Source: Streptomyces sp. V3I7 (GTDB lineage Bacteria > Actinomycetota > Actinomycetes > Streptomycetales > Streptomycetaceae). From it: a stretch of DNA of 64,000 nt. Position numbers and translations under genes: made by a program. Shown piece by piece: positions 9,248 to 16,927 of this stretch; within the stretch, counting starts at the first letter, position 1, and every line of letters begins with the position of its first letter. The notes below the pieces were generated by a model, which saw only the letters and a list, made by a program, of their open reading frames with translations, did not search any database and was not told where the DNA came from. The stretch spans positions 310,001 through 374,000 of the forward strand of contig NZ_JAUSZK010000001.1 in NCBI RefSeq assembly GCF_030817495.1. Direction: 5' to 3'.

Positions 9248-9653
9248 TCAGTGTCGCCATGAAGTCGGTGCAGGCGCGGGCGCACGCGCGGCACGCCGCC
9301 GCGCCCTTCTCGGCGCCCGGCCGTCCGTCGAAGGCGACGGCGCACTCGAGGCACACGGTCCGGCACCACTCCAGCTGGACCCGGATACCGCTCTCGTCCT
9401 GGCACCCCTGCTCGGACAGGAGCTGGGAGGTGGCGTCGCACACCTCCGCGCACATGATGCCCTGACGCCGTACGCGATCCTGCTCGTCCGTCCCGTCCGG
9501 ATCCAGGGCACTCGCCCGCAGCGCACACGCCCGCGCACACTCCGCGCACGCCTGGGCGCATGCGAAGCGGTCCTCCAGAAACCGGTAGAGGTCCTCCTGG
9601 GAGGTCGTCCCTGTCACACGGTGCGGGTAGCCGGAGCGAATCGAATCAAACAC
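9243..9653 (-). CDS. DUF326 cysteine-rich four-helix copper-binding protein
   Basis: About 136 aa with at least 11 Cys, arranged as 'CAQACAECARACAL', 'CAEVCDA', 'CRTVCLECA' and 'CRACARACTDF'. This spacing (CxxxC, CxxC) along amphipathic helices is that of the DUF326 / copper storage protein (Csp) family, in which Cys residues line a four-helix bundle and bind many Cu(I) ions. No signal peptide is visible, so a cytosolic store or buffer is likely. The start is uncertain: the listed GTG gives a 136-aa protein, while a second in-frame GTG 11 codons later (VTGTTSQEDL) would also fit. Its 3' end is overlapped by a tandem repeat. Confidence 0.85.
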   Translation of the reverse strand: MFDSIRSGYPHRVTGTTSQEDLYRFLEDRFACAQACAECARACALRASALDPDGTDEQDRVRRQGIMCAEVCDATSQLLSEQGCQDESGIRVQLEWCRTVCLECAVAFDGRPGAEKGAAACRACARACTDFMATLT

Positions 9654-9734
9654 GGTGCGCTGCTCGCCGAATGTCCAGCACCGGTCACCGAACGTGCCCT
9701 GTTCATCCGCTTATGGATGGGGTACCCCTGTGCT

Positions 9735-10100
9735 ATGAGTACCGAATCGATGCAATTGGCCGCGTCGAGCGGCTTGCTCAGCCTTGTGCTCTTCCTGGTG
9801 GCCGTGGTGGTCCTGGCCCTCCTCGCCGGAAGCTTCTGGCTGGGCTCCCGGGTCAAATACCGTGAGCCCCCCAGGCCCCGCCCCGAAGAGCAGCCCCATC
9901 TGCCTCCTGAGGGCGCCGTCCACGAGATCCGCGAGAACCGGGAGTCGGAGGAGGTCCCCCAGACCCCCAAGGGCGGCCGCCCGCTCACCCCGTACGAGCT
10001 CAGCAACATGCAGACCCGCCCCAGCGCGTCCAAGGACCGGCCACGCTGGAGCCGGGGCAAGAGCGGGTCGTTCGGCGGAGGCGGCCTGGGCGGTCACTGA
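9735..10100 (+). CDS. DUF6479-like small membrane protein
   Basis: 121 aa. An N-terminal transmembrane helix (LLSLVLFLVAVVVLALLAGSFWLG, about residues 11-35) is followed by a Pro/Arg/Glu-rich cytoplasmic or extracellular tail with 'EGAVHEIRENRE' and 'PLTPYELSNMQTRP', and a Gly-rich end. This layout matches the DUF6479 family found almost only in Streptomyces, of unknown function. The ATG at 9735 is only 10 nt after a GGGTAC box, so the mRNA could be nearly leaderless. It is divergent from the DUF326 gene. Confidence 0.75.
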   Translation: MSTESMQLAASSGLLSLVLFLVAVVVLALLAGSFWLGSRVKYREPPRPRPEEQPHLPPEGAVHEIRENRESEEVPQTPKGGRPLTPYELSNMQTRPSASKDRPRWSRGKSGSFGGGGLGGH

Positions 10101-10143
10101 CGACGCCGCCCGGATGAGCCGGGGACTCAGCCCCTCCTCAGCC

Positions 10144-10620
10144 TCAGCCTGCGCCCGCTTCGCCGAGGCCGGCATCACGACGCCCGTCGAGGCGACCGAT
10201 GTGGGCCACGTTCCGCCGGTCCTCGTCGTCCTCGCTCGGCGTGGCCGCGAACCAGGTGTCGAGGATCTCCTTGAGCACCGGCTCGGACGTCAGCCGCAGG
10301 CTCAGCGCCAGTACATTGGCGTCGTTCCAGCGGCGCGCGCCGTCCGCTGTGTACGCGTCCGTGCACAGCGCGGCCCGTACGCCCGGCACCTTGTTGGCGG
10401 CGATCGAGGCCCCCGTACCGGTCCAGCAGCACACGACGGCCTGCTCGGCGGCCCCCTCGGCCACGTCCCGGGCCGCCGCCTCGGAACACACCGCCCACTG
10501 CGGGTCATTCCCTGCCTGGAGCGCCCCGTACGCCCGCACCTCGTGCCCCCGCCGCCGCAGCTCGGCGACGAGGAGGCGGGCGACGGGTTCGTCCATGTCG
10601 GAGGAGACGGAGATGCGCAT
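10144..10620 (-). CDS. RpiB/LacA-family sugar-phosphate isomerase
   Basis: 158 aa, the usual length for ribose-5-phosphate isomerase B. It starts 'MRISVSSDMDEP' like RpiB, which interconverts ribulose-5-phosphate and ribose-5-phosphate in the pentose phosphate pathway. The catalytic Cys region is 'VVCCWTGTGASIAANKVPGVRAALC', matching the family pattern C-x(n)-GxGxSIAANKxxGxRAA. The 'NDANVLAL' segment matches the conserved NxxNVL. Many actinobacteria carry such paralogues that act on other sugar phosphates, so the exact substrate is open. No clear Shine-Dalgarno precedes ATG 10620. Confidence 0.88.
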   Translation of the reverse strand: MRISVSSDMDEPVARLLVAELRRRGHEVRAYGALQAGNDPQWAVCSEAAARDVAEGAAEQAVVCCWTGTGASIAANKVPGVRAALCTDAYTADGARRWNDANVLALSLRLTSEPVLKEILDTWFAATPSEDDEDRRNVAHIGRLDGRRDAGLGEAGAG

Positions 10621-10754
10621 GGGGGGAGGGTAGCTCTTGGGTGGGCGGGGGCGGGGCGCGATACGAGGGGAAGACCGGTCGGGTCGGCGACATCGGTCCG
10701 CCACCCCGACCTGACCCGCCTGGCCGTGGGACGTTCCCTACCGTCAGCCCGCAG

Positions 10755-11384
10755 TCACCTCACCGCCCCCACCGTGCGAATCCCCATCCCGACCAGCACC
10801 GAGCCCGCCACTCGACTCACCCCCCGCCGAAACCGAGGCGTGTCGACAGCCGTGCGCGCGGCCGCGACGAACGTCGTCCAGGACAGCAGCCAGGCAAGAA
10901 CGACGGCGACGTGCGCGGCCGCCAGGGTGGCGATCTGCGGTGCGACCGGCCGGGCAGTCATGAGGAACTGCGGTACGAGGGTGAGGTAGACCGACGCCGC
11001 CTTCGGGTTGAGGACGTTGGACCACAAACCCTGCCCGAAGCAGCCTAGTTGGGCCCACGGCAAGCGGCGGCGCACACGCCTCGCCTCCGAGACGCCTCGC
11101 CGCGCCGAGCGCCATGTGCTCACGCCCAACCAGACGAGATACACGCCGCCCAGCAACTTCACCACCGTCAACGCCTGAGCCGACGACATGACCAGGGCCG
11201 ACAGGCCGACCACCGCGAACGTCGCGTGCACCAGGAGCCCGCACGCCGAGCCGAGCGCGACGAGCACGCCGTCGGAGCGTGAACCGGCGATCACCTGCTG
11301 CGTGACGAGGGTCAAGCTCGTGCCGGGAACCAGCGTGAGGGGTGTTACCGCGGCCACGAAGCCGAGTACCTGATGCCACTCCAC
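10755..11384 (-). CDS. LysE-family amino-acid exporter
   Basis: 209 aa with about six hydrophobic helices. The N-terminal signature 'VTPLTLVPGTSLTLVTQQV' corresponds to the conserved PGP/PGT-type LysE/RhtB motif and 'NVLNPKAASVYLTLVPQF' to the family's NPK segment. Members export amino acids or small metabolites across the cytoplasmic membrane. The gene stands alone, divergent from the P450 gene with a 266-bp intergenic region. Confidence 0.9.
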   Translation of the reverse strand: MEWHQVLGFVAAVTPLTLVPGTSLTLVTQQVIAGSRSDGVLVALGSACGLLVHATFAVVGLSALVMSSAQALTVVKLLGGVYLVWLGVSTWRSARRGVSEARRVRRRLPWAQLGCFGQGLWSNVLNPKAASVYLTLVPQFLMTARPVAPQIATLAAAHVAVVLAWLLSWTTFVAAARTAVDTPRFRRGVSRVAGSVLVGMGIRTVGAVR

Positions 11385-11585
11385 ACGACGACCCTAGGCA
11401 ATGCGGGCGCCCTCGACTACCCACGCCCCGCTGCGCCTTGGGTATCGCGCACGCTCCCCCGCGACCTCGCGCGCACCACACACGCACATCCTGCACCACT
11501 GCCCGACAAGTGAACACCTCACCCCCAAAACGTCGCTCCAACCTCCCCGAACATGTGACGCAGTGATCATTTTCTGGCCGCATTC

Positions 11586-11602
11586 CCCAAGATGATCTTG
11601 GG
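11586..11602. promoter_or_regulatory. Perfect palindrome upstream of P450 (candidate operator)
   Basis: CCCAAGAT-G-ATCTTGGG is an 8-bp perfect inverted repeat with a single central base, 48 bp upstream of the P450 GTG. Its position in the only intergenic region between the divergent LysE and P450 genes makes it a plausible repressor or activator site. No matching regulator gene is adjacent. Confidence 0.5.
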
Positions 11603-11650
11603 CATGCATCGAGCGCATCCCACCAGGTTCGATCAGGAGTCGCACCACAC

Positions 11651-13105
11651 GTGAACACCCCCCATCGGGCAGCCATCCCCACCGCCACCGCCCCCGGCGG
11701 CCTTCCCCTGGTCGGCCACGGCCACCTGCTCGCCCGCAAGCCGCTGCCTTTCATCACCTCGCTGCGCGATCACGGCCGCGTGGTCCGTATCCGGATCGGG
11801 ACCACCCCGGCCTACGTCGTCACCGACCCCAGCCTGACCCGCCGTGTCCTGGTGACCGACGCCGCGCACTACACCAAGGGCGGGAAGATCATCGACGCGC
11901 TGCGCGTCTTCTTCGGTGACGGCCTGGCCACCGTCGCCGACGGCGCGACCCACCGGCGCAACCGCCGCCTGATGCAGCCGATGTTCAACAAGGTGCACAT
12001 CGCCCGCCGCGGCGACGCCATGATCGAGCAGGTGCGCGCGATGGTCACCGCGTGGCCGGCGAACCGTCCGCGCGACGTGTACGCGGACATGAACGAACTC
12101 ACCCTGTCCGCCTTCCTCGTGGCCCTGTTCGGCGCGGACCTGCCGAAGCACCTGGAGGGCGAATTCACCGCGCTCATGCCCGAGATCATGAAGGGGACGA
12201 TCCGGCAGACGATCCTCCCGAACTGGATCACGCGCCTCCCGTTGCCCGCCAACCGCGCCCATGCCGCCCGCGTGGCCCGCCTGCGTGCCCTCATCGACGA
12301 GGCGATCGACCACCGCGCCAACCGGCCCGACCGCTCCACGAAGGCGAAGGCGACGGCGAAGACCAAGGCGGTGGCGATGGCGGGCGCGGCCGCCGACGGC
12401 GGTGGCGGCGGCAAGCGCGCCATGGGATGCCCGCACGCGGCCGCCGCGCGCGAGGAGGAGGGGCTGTTCTCCACCCTGCTGAACGCCAAGGATCCGCTCA
12501 CCCGTCAGCAGCTCCAGGACGAGGCGATCACCCTGCTGACCGGCGCGATCGAGACCACCGGCACGACGCTGGCCTGGACGCTGTACGAGATCTACCGCAA
12601 CCCCGAGATCGGACGGCGGCTGCGCAAGGAGCTCGCCGCCGTGTGCGGTGACCGGCCGCTGCGGTACGAGGACCTCGACCAACTGCCCTACGCCCGCAGG
12701 GTTCTGCAGGAAGCCATCCGCAAGTACGGGCCGGCCTGGATGGTCACCCGCACCGCCGCCCGTGACATGAACCTGGGCGGCCACGCCATTCCCCAGGGCG
12801 CGGACGTCGTGTGGAGCCCCTACCTGCACCAGCACGACCCCGACTACTTCCCGGCCCCGGACACCTTCGACCCGGACCGGTGGGAGACGGATCGCACCCC
12901 GACCACACGGGATTCGTTCTTCGCCTTCGGCGACGGAAGCCGCAAGTGCATCGGTGAGAACTTCGCCTGGTCGGAGCTGCAGATCATCCTGGGGACCATT
13001 TTGCAGAACTGGCCCAGAATCCAGCTCACTTCACAACTCCCGCGCCCGCAGGCGGTCGTCACCGTCAAGCCCGACACCCTGACGATGACGTTCCACCGCT
13101 TCTGA
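11651..13105 (+). CDS. Cytochrome P450
   Basis: 484 aa, GTG start. Diagnostic P450 elements: I-helix oxygen-binding segment 'GAIETTGTT' (about 298-306), ExxR as E354-A-I-R357, and heme loop 'FAFGDGSRKCIGENF' with the iron-ligating Cys433. The overall sequence resembles CYP170/terpenoid-oxidising P450s of Streptomyces, but no terpene synthase lies nearby. An unusual low-complexity insertion (about residues 225-265, rich in Lys/Ala/Gly) sits between the F/G region and the I-helix, lengthening the protein by roughly 30 residues over relatives. No ferredoxin partner is adjacent. A palindrome 48 bp upstream suggests specific regulation. Confidence 0.92.
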   Translation: MNTPHRAAIPTATAPGGLPLVGHGHLLARKPLPFITSLRDHGRVVRIRIGTTPAYVVTDPSLTRRVLVTDAAHYTKGGKIIDALRVFFGDGLATVADGATHRRNRRLMQPMFNKVHIARRGDAMIEQVRAMVTAWPANRPRDVYADMNELTLSAFLVALFGADLPKHLEGEFTALMPEIMKGTIRQTILPNWITRLPLPANRAHAARVARLRALIDEAIDHRANRPDRSTKAKATAKTKAVAMAGAAADGGGGGKRAMGCPHAAAAREEEGLFSTLLNAKDPLTRQQLQDEAITLLTGAIETTGTTLAWTLYEIYRNPEIGRRLRKELAAVCGDRPLRYEDLDQLPYARRVLQEAIRKYGPAWMVTRTAARDMNLGGHAIPQGADVVWSPYLHQHDPDYFPAPDTFDPDRWETDRTPTTRDSFFAFGDGSRKCIGENFAWSELQIILGTILQNWPRIQLTSQLPRPQAVVTVKPDTLTMTFHRF

Positions 13106-13119
13106 GCGAGAGCGAGATC

Positions 13120-13158
13120 GGGGACCGGACCGGCGCCGACGCTCCGCCTCCGGTCCCC
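13120..13158 (+). terminator. Terminator after P450
   Basis: GGGGACCGGA (13120-13129) pairs perfectly with TCCGGTCCCC (13149-13158) around a 19-nt loop that is itself GC-rich. It begins 15 bp after the P450 stop. Confidence 0.65.
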
Positions 13159-13243
13159 ACTTTCGGGACATCGGCGCCGCTATCGCCGGACCGGTGCCCC
13201 GAAGCGATAACTCAGTGGCGCCCTTGGGCCGTCACGCCCGACC

Positions 13244-13813
13244 ATGCAACGCATGACTGACGAACCCGCGCGCTGGACCCAGGCAACCGTCTACCCCGAC
13301 ATGTGGGTGGATCCCGACGACGACCCCCGCGACAGCGAGGGTCCCGGTCCGGACGGCGAGCTCGCAACCCTGCAGGACTACCTGACGAACTACCGCATCA
13401 CGCTGCGGATGAAGTGCGAGGGTCTGGACGCGGAGCAGCTGGCCCGCCGGTCGGTTCCGCCGTCGACGATGTCGCTGCTCGGCCTGATCCGGCACCTCGC
13501 CGAGGTGGAGCGGGACTGGCGCAACTGGATCACCGACGGCGACCCGCTGCCGAAGCTGTACGGCAGGCGGGACGCGGACTTCGACGACGCGGTCGCCGAC
13601 CCGGCCGTCGTCGAGGCGTCGTACGCCGATCTGGAGCGCGAGCAGGGCGCGACCGACGTCGCGCTGGCCGCGTACCCGGACCTGGGCCAGCGCGTGGGCA
13701 AGGACGGGCTGGCGATCCGGGAGCTGCTGGTGCACCGAGTCGAGGAGTACGCCCGCCACTGCGGCCACGCCGACCTGCTGCGCGAGTGCGTGGACGGCCG
13801 GGTGGGTCAGTGA
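13244..13813 (+). CDS. DinB-like (DUF664) protein, mycothiol-dependent type
   Basis: About 189 aa. 'ALTLQDYLTNYRITL'-type opening, 'PSTMSLLGLIRHLAEVERDW' and 'REELLVHRVEEYARHCGHADLLRE'-like C-terminus reproduce the DinB/DUF664 four-helix pattern, with metal-ligand His residues in 'RHLAEVE' and 'YARHCGHADLLRE'. In actinobacteria such proteins are thought to be mycothiol-dependent transferases or isomerases. ATG 13244 or ATG 13253 could be the start; the second gives MTDEPARW. No operon partner. Confidence 0.85.
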   Translation: MQRMTDEPARWTQATVYPDMWVDPDDDPRDSEGPGPDGELATLQDYLTNYRITLRMKCEGLDAEQLARRSVPPSTMSLLGLIRHLAEVERDWRNWITDGDPLPKLYGRRDADFDDAVADPAVVEASYADLEREQGATDVALAAYPDLGQRVGKDGLAIRELLVHRVEEYARHCGHADLLRECVDGRVGQ

Positions 13814-13825
13814 ACGGGCCGGCGT

Positions 13826-14165
13826 TCAGGGCTCGAGGCCGAGCTTCTGGAGGATGTTGGCGCGGTGGCGCTCGACGGTCTTGGGGCTGATGACGAGAAG
13901 GTCGCCGATCTCCTTCGAGGTCATCAGGACGCACAAACGGGCTCGGATGCAGGCGAGTTCGCGGGCGGCCTGGTGGCCGGTGGTGCGGGCATCGCGATGT
14001 CGAGGACGGCGAGGTTCAGGCCGGCATCCGCGCGCGCGGCGGCGAAGGCCTCGGCGCCGTCGCCCGCCTGGGCCACGACCTCCAGGTCGGGTTCGGCATC
14101 CAGAACGAGGCGTACGCCGCGCCGGACGAGCGCGTGGTCGTCGACGAGCCCGCTCGCGAGGGCGT
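13826..14165 (-). pseudogene. Decayed LuxR-family response regulator
   Basis: Reading leftward, 'LVDDHALVRRGVRLVLDAEP' followed by 'LNLAVLDIAMP' is a receiver-domain start including the paired acidic residues and the phospho-acceptor Asp. A frameshift follows DIAMP; the next frame continues 'TTGHQAARELACIRARL' and then jumps to 'TSKEIGDLLVISPKTVERHR' and 'ANILQKLGLEP', the LuxR/NarL helix-turn-helix end. About half of a normal 215-220-aa regulator is missing between these, and no start codon precedes the receiver in frame. This is a clear remnant with both an internal deletion and a frameshift. Confidence 0.85.
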
Positions 14166-14479
14166 ACGTCCTTCTCCTCGTCGTCCGCTCACCGCCCGCC
14201 ATACCGAGCCCGTCGCGACGTGGATGAGCGGCCGCCGGGCGAGCCGTACCCTGGCCGGCCGCGCCACCGGCCGTACACCGTGAGCCGGAACGCGCTGCCG
14301 CTCCACCGGATGCGGTCCGCCGCGTACGTCCTCCATGGCTCGGCCCATGTGCAGTGGGCCAGTTCCGTGTCCCCTGGCCTGCGGGGCGACATGTCCGCGC
14401 GGATCGGGGGCAGGCGCACAGTTCCGGGACGCTGCATCCACGCGGTCCGGCCGAGACGATGACGGAGGTGTCCGCCGCC
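14166..14479. other. Intergenic stretch, no convincing gene
   Basis: About 310 bp between the response-regulator remnant and the next small gene. A short leftward open frame around 14189-14437 (containing 'RIRWSGSAFRLTVYGRWRGR') has coding-like GC but no start signal or family I recognise. I treat it as probable gene debris. Confidence 0.4.
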
Positions 14480-14647
14480 ATGAGCAGGAAGGTGCTGGAG
14501 CGATTCCCCGCAGGCTCTCCCCGGGGGTCATGGCCGGCGGAGGAGTACGCGGCCGCCCGCCGGGCGCAGGGCGTGGCCGCCACGGTGGTCATGGACCTAC
14601 TCTCCGACGCCTTCCTCGTCGTGGTCGCGGACCGGGACGACGACTGA
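14480..14647 (+). CDS. Small conserved actinobacterial protein, unknown function
   Basis: 55 aa, beginning 'MSRKVLERFPAGSPRGSWPA' and ending in acidic residues after 'VVMDLLSDAFLVVVAD'. GGAGGTG lies about 11 nt before ATG 14480; an upstream in-frame ATG at 14459 would add seven residues but has no ribosome binding site. The pattern (basic N-terminus, GSWPAEEYAAARRAQG middle, hydrophobic C-terminal strand) recalls small hypothetical proteins common in Streptomyces. No function can be assigned. Confidence 0.6.
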   Translation: MSRKVLERFPAGSPRGSWPAEEYAAARRAQGVAATVVMDLLSDAFLVVVADRDDD

Positions 14648-14658
14648 CCCGACCGCCG

Positions 14659-15115
14659 TCAACTCTGACGGCTCGTCGCCTCACGGAGCAACAACTCGAG
14701 CATGACGCCGAGTTGTACGCCCCGACGGAGGCCTGCGATACCAACGCGGCCCCTCTCCTGTCGCGGCCGCCATTCATGGGATTGGGGGAAGGACTCCCAG
14801 ACGGCCCTGCGCCACCGCATTCCCAACCGGATCACGCCGGCCAGGGTGATGATCCAGAGGAACACGAAGATCCAGACCAGAACTGGGGCTCGAGAAGGCC
14901 ACGGCGAGGCCCAGCAGCGTGAGGGCGATCGCACCGAGGCCGAGCACGGCCAACACGAGCGTGTGCCGCCCCTCGTGGCGGGCCACGGAGGGCGGGAGGC
15001 GCAGGGCGCGCATCAGCCGAGGGCGTCGCCGGGACCGCGTCATGTCGCCGCCCAGCGTCTCCTCCATCTGCGCCAGGACACGCAACTCCCTCGGCGTGAG
15101 GTGGACCCCGTTCAT
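14659..15115 (-). pseudogene. DUF3040 membrane protein, frameshifted
   Basis: ATG 15115 has AGGAGG about 8 nt upstream. 'MNGVHLTPRELRVLAQMEET' is a standard DUF3040 opening (a small two-TM protein family of actinobacteria). After the first TM segment (LVLAVLGLGAIALTLLGLAVAF) the frame runs into non-family sequence, while the shifted frame continues with a second TM segment 'VLVWIFVFLWIITLAGVIRL' and a plausible C-terminus. The span is 457 nt, one base more than a multiple of three, so a single-base insertion near 14888-14895 explains it. Either a recent pseudogene or a sequencing error. Confidence 0.8.
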
Positions 15116-15230
15116 CGCGCGCACCTCCTCTCAGCCCATTCCGACCACTGGTCGCTGCGGCTCGCCACCGCACCCTCCCCCACCAGTGCCCACCACGGCA
15201 CCGCGGACTGCAGCGCGGCACGCTCGCGCG

Positions 15231-15674
15231 TCAGGCGAACCAGCGGTACCAGATGGGTGCGCTTGTACCTTCGTCCCAGCTCTGGTAGGCGGCACGGCGC
15301 TGTTCAGGCGTCGTCAGCGACTCCTCGTGGGCGAGCCAGTCGAGGTACCACTCCGCAAAAGTCGCGGCTTGGCGGTCGTCGTTCAACAGCGGGTTCAGGC
15401 GATCGCACGTCGCACGTCCGTCGAACCACATGGTTCCTCGCATGGGCCCGCTGACCACCAGAAGCGTGTAGAAGCCGCAGCCATCGTCGCAGAGAAAAAT
15501 GGCCCCGGTAGCCCGAGCGTCTTCAGCCGCATCCGCGGCCTCTCGCCAAGCATCGTAGTCAGCTTGGTAAGCCGTGTCGGAGACGTAGTCCTCCCGCTTC
15601 GGCTCGTTCTCCCAGACAACTTCGCTCGCCGCGAGCGCGGAGTCATGGTCGGGGAAGGGGACGACGAAGATCAC
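15231..15674 (-). CDS. SMI1/KNR4-like protein
   Basis: 147 aa. The segment 'GAIFLCDDGCGFYTLLVVSG' followed by 'GTMWFDGR' and a late 'FAEWYLDWL' is the core pattern of SMI1/KNR4 (SUKH) family proteins, several of which act as immunity proteins to contact-dependent or polymorphic toxins in bacteria. The acidic N-terminal region is shorter than in typical members, so it may be a divergent or trimmed relative. No toxin gene is visible next to it. Immunity function is inference; family membership is moderately supported. Confidence 0.7.
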   Translation of the reverse strand: MIFVVPFPDHDSALAASEVVWENEPKREDYVSDTAYQADYDAWREAADAAEDARATGAIFLCDDGCGFYTLLVVSGPMRGTMWFDGRATCDRLNPLLNDDRQAATFAEWYLDWLAHEESLTTPEQRRAAYQSWDEGTSAPIWYRWFA

Positions 15675-15707
15675 GATCTACGGCTGAAGTACCAGGCGGC
15701 CAGAGCG

Positions 15708-16400
15708 CTACGGCACAGCCGACGGCGTTGCCCGCACCGTGCTGCCCGCCGGGGTCAGTTTCCCGTGCGCGTAGCGCCAGTTGCTCTCGGCCTCTCCCGA
15801 CGGGCAGCAGTTGGGGTCCGCCGACCCGTAGAAGTGCTCGGTGCCGCTGATGTTGCCGTGGCTGATCTTCTCGGCACGGAGCGAGTTCGGAATTTCGCCG
15901 CGGCGGGGCTGCTGGCTCAGGAGGGTGCCGATGAGGCGGAGTTGGCCGGTGGCGCCGTCGAACACCATGACGCCCATGGCCTGTTGGCCCGCGGCCGTCG
16001 AGTCGTGGTTGGCGCAGATCACCGGCAGCGCGGCCTCCCAGCGGCCGTCGCCGGTCAGGTCACCGTAGACCACTTCGCGGGTGAAGGCGCTGACGTCCTG
16101 GGGCATGTTCGCCTCGGGTCCGTCGAAGGTCGAGGACACGTCGGTCGCCGTACCGTCCCGCAGTTTGATGGAGCCCTGGTGGCGGCACAGGCCGCCGGGG
16201 ATCGTCGCGTTGCGCCAGTCGAGGACTTCCAAGTCGAGCGGCTTGTTTCCCGGTCCCGAGCGCGCAGAACCGGCATCGTCGCGCGTCGACGCGCTGTCGT
16301 CAGCCCCGTACAGCCACCACGCCCCACCGGCGAGCAGCGCGGTCACCGTGACGAGGGCCGCGGCGAGCAGTGGGCCGCGGCGCTCGGATCCGTTCGCCAT
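15708..16400 (-). CDS. Single-pass membrane-anchored protein of unknown function
   Basis: 230 aa. A positively charged N-terminus and one transmembrane helix (LLAAALVTVTALLAGGAWWLYG, residues 10-31) are followed by an extracellular-type domain with 'VVYGDLTGDGRWEAALPV', a Ca-binding-like FG-GAP/VCBS pattern, and 'MGVMVFDGATGQLRLIG'. Members of this broad class are secreted or surface proteins. It sits 13 bp downstream of the 16414-16830 gene on the same strand, so the two are probably co-transcribed. Confidence 0.75.
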   Translation of the reverse strand: MANGSERRGPLLAAALVTVTALLAGGAWWLYGADDSASTRDDAGSARSGPGNKPLDLEVLDWRNATIPGGLCRHQGSIKLRDGTATDVSSTFDGPEANMPQDVSAFTREVVYGDLTGDGRWEAALPVICANHDSTAAGQQAMGVMVFDGATGQLRLIGTLLSQQPRRGEIPNSLRAEKISHGNISGTEHFYGSADPNCCPSGEAESNWRYAHGKLTPAGSTVRATPSAVP

Positions 16401-16413
16401 GGGGTCGCCGCCC

Positions 16414-16830
16414 TCACCGCGCCGAGGAGGACGGCGGTGGCGGAGGAAGGGGCATCCCGCTCACGTCCCGCCCCGCCTGAATCACATGACCGTGGACGGT
16501 GCTGCCGTGGACGCTGTTCAGCACGTCGGGATCGGCCTCGACCGCCGTGCTCGCTTCGTCCGCCCACTCCCGCAGCCCCTGGCGGAACCCCGCGTCCATC
16601 GCGGCCCGTACGGCCAGGGTGGTGCTCAGCGCGTGGGCGTGGTCGGTGTTGGCGGGGTCGTCGCCCAGAGCCCTCAGTTCGACCTCGCCGGTACTCGTCG
16701 CGGAGCCGTCCGGCAACGCCGGGGCGGGGCGCCGTACCAGAGCCGACAGTCCGGCCCACGCCTGGCGGCCGATCTCACCGCCCGCACCGCCGGCGAGAGC
16801 CACCAGCAGTCCCACGGACACAGGATCCAT
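16414..16830 (-). CDS. Small protein with putative amyloid-signalling-like motif
   Basis: 138 aa from ATG 16830 (GGGGGTG upstream). It begins 'MDPVSVGLLVALAGGAGGEI', a Gly/Ala-rich helix common at the N-terminus of actinobacterial NLR-associated small proteins. Near the C-terminus is 'VHGSTVHGHVIQAGRDVSG', which resembles the G-x-V-x-Q-A-G type motifs (RHIM-like / BASS) that nucleate amyloid signalling between receptor and effector proteins. It ends in a Pro-rich tail. The neighbouring divergent gene encodes a similar motif. The motif match is by eye, and a protein partner such as an NB-ARC receptor is not in the window. Confidence 0.7.
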   Translation of the reverse strand: MDPVSVGLLVALAGGAGGEIGRQAWAGLSALVRRPAPALPDGSATSTGEVELRALGDDPANTDHAHALSTTLAVRAAMDAGFRQGLREWADEASTAVEADPDVLNSVHGSTVHGHVIQAGRDVSGMPLPPPPPSSSAR

Positions 16831-16927
16831 GCGAACACCCCCTGAATCGACTCGGTCACCCCTAGTGGACATCGTATGGCGCGTTCTGGTTCCATCGGTG
16901 CGAAACGGGGGTTTCGGGGGGCGGGCG

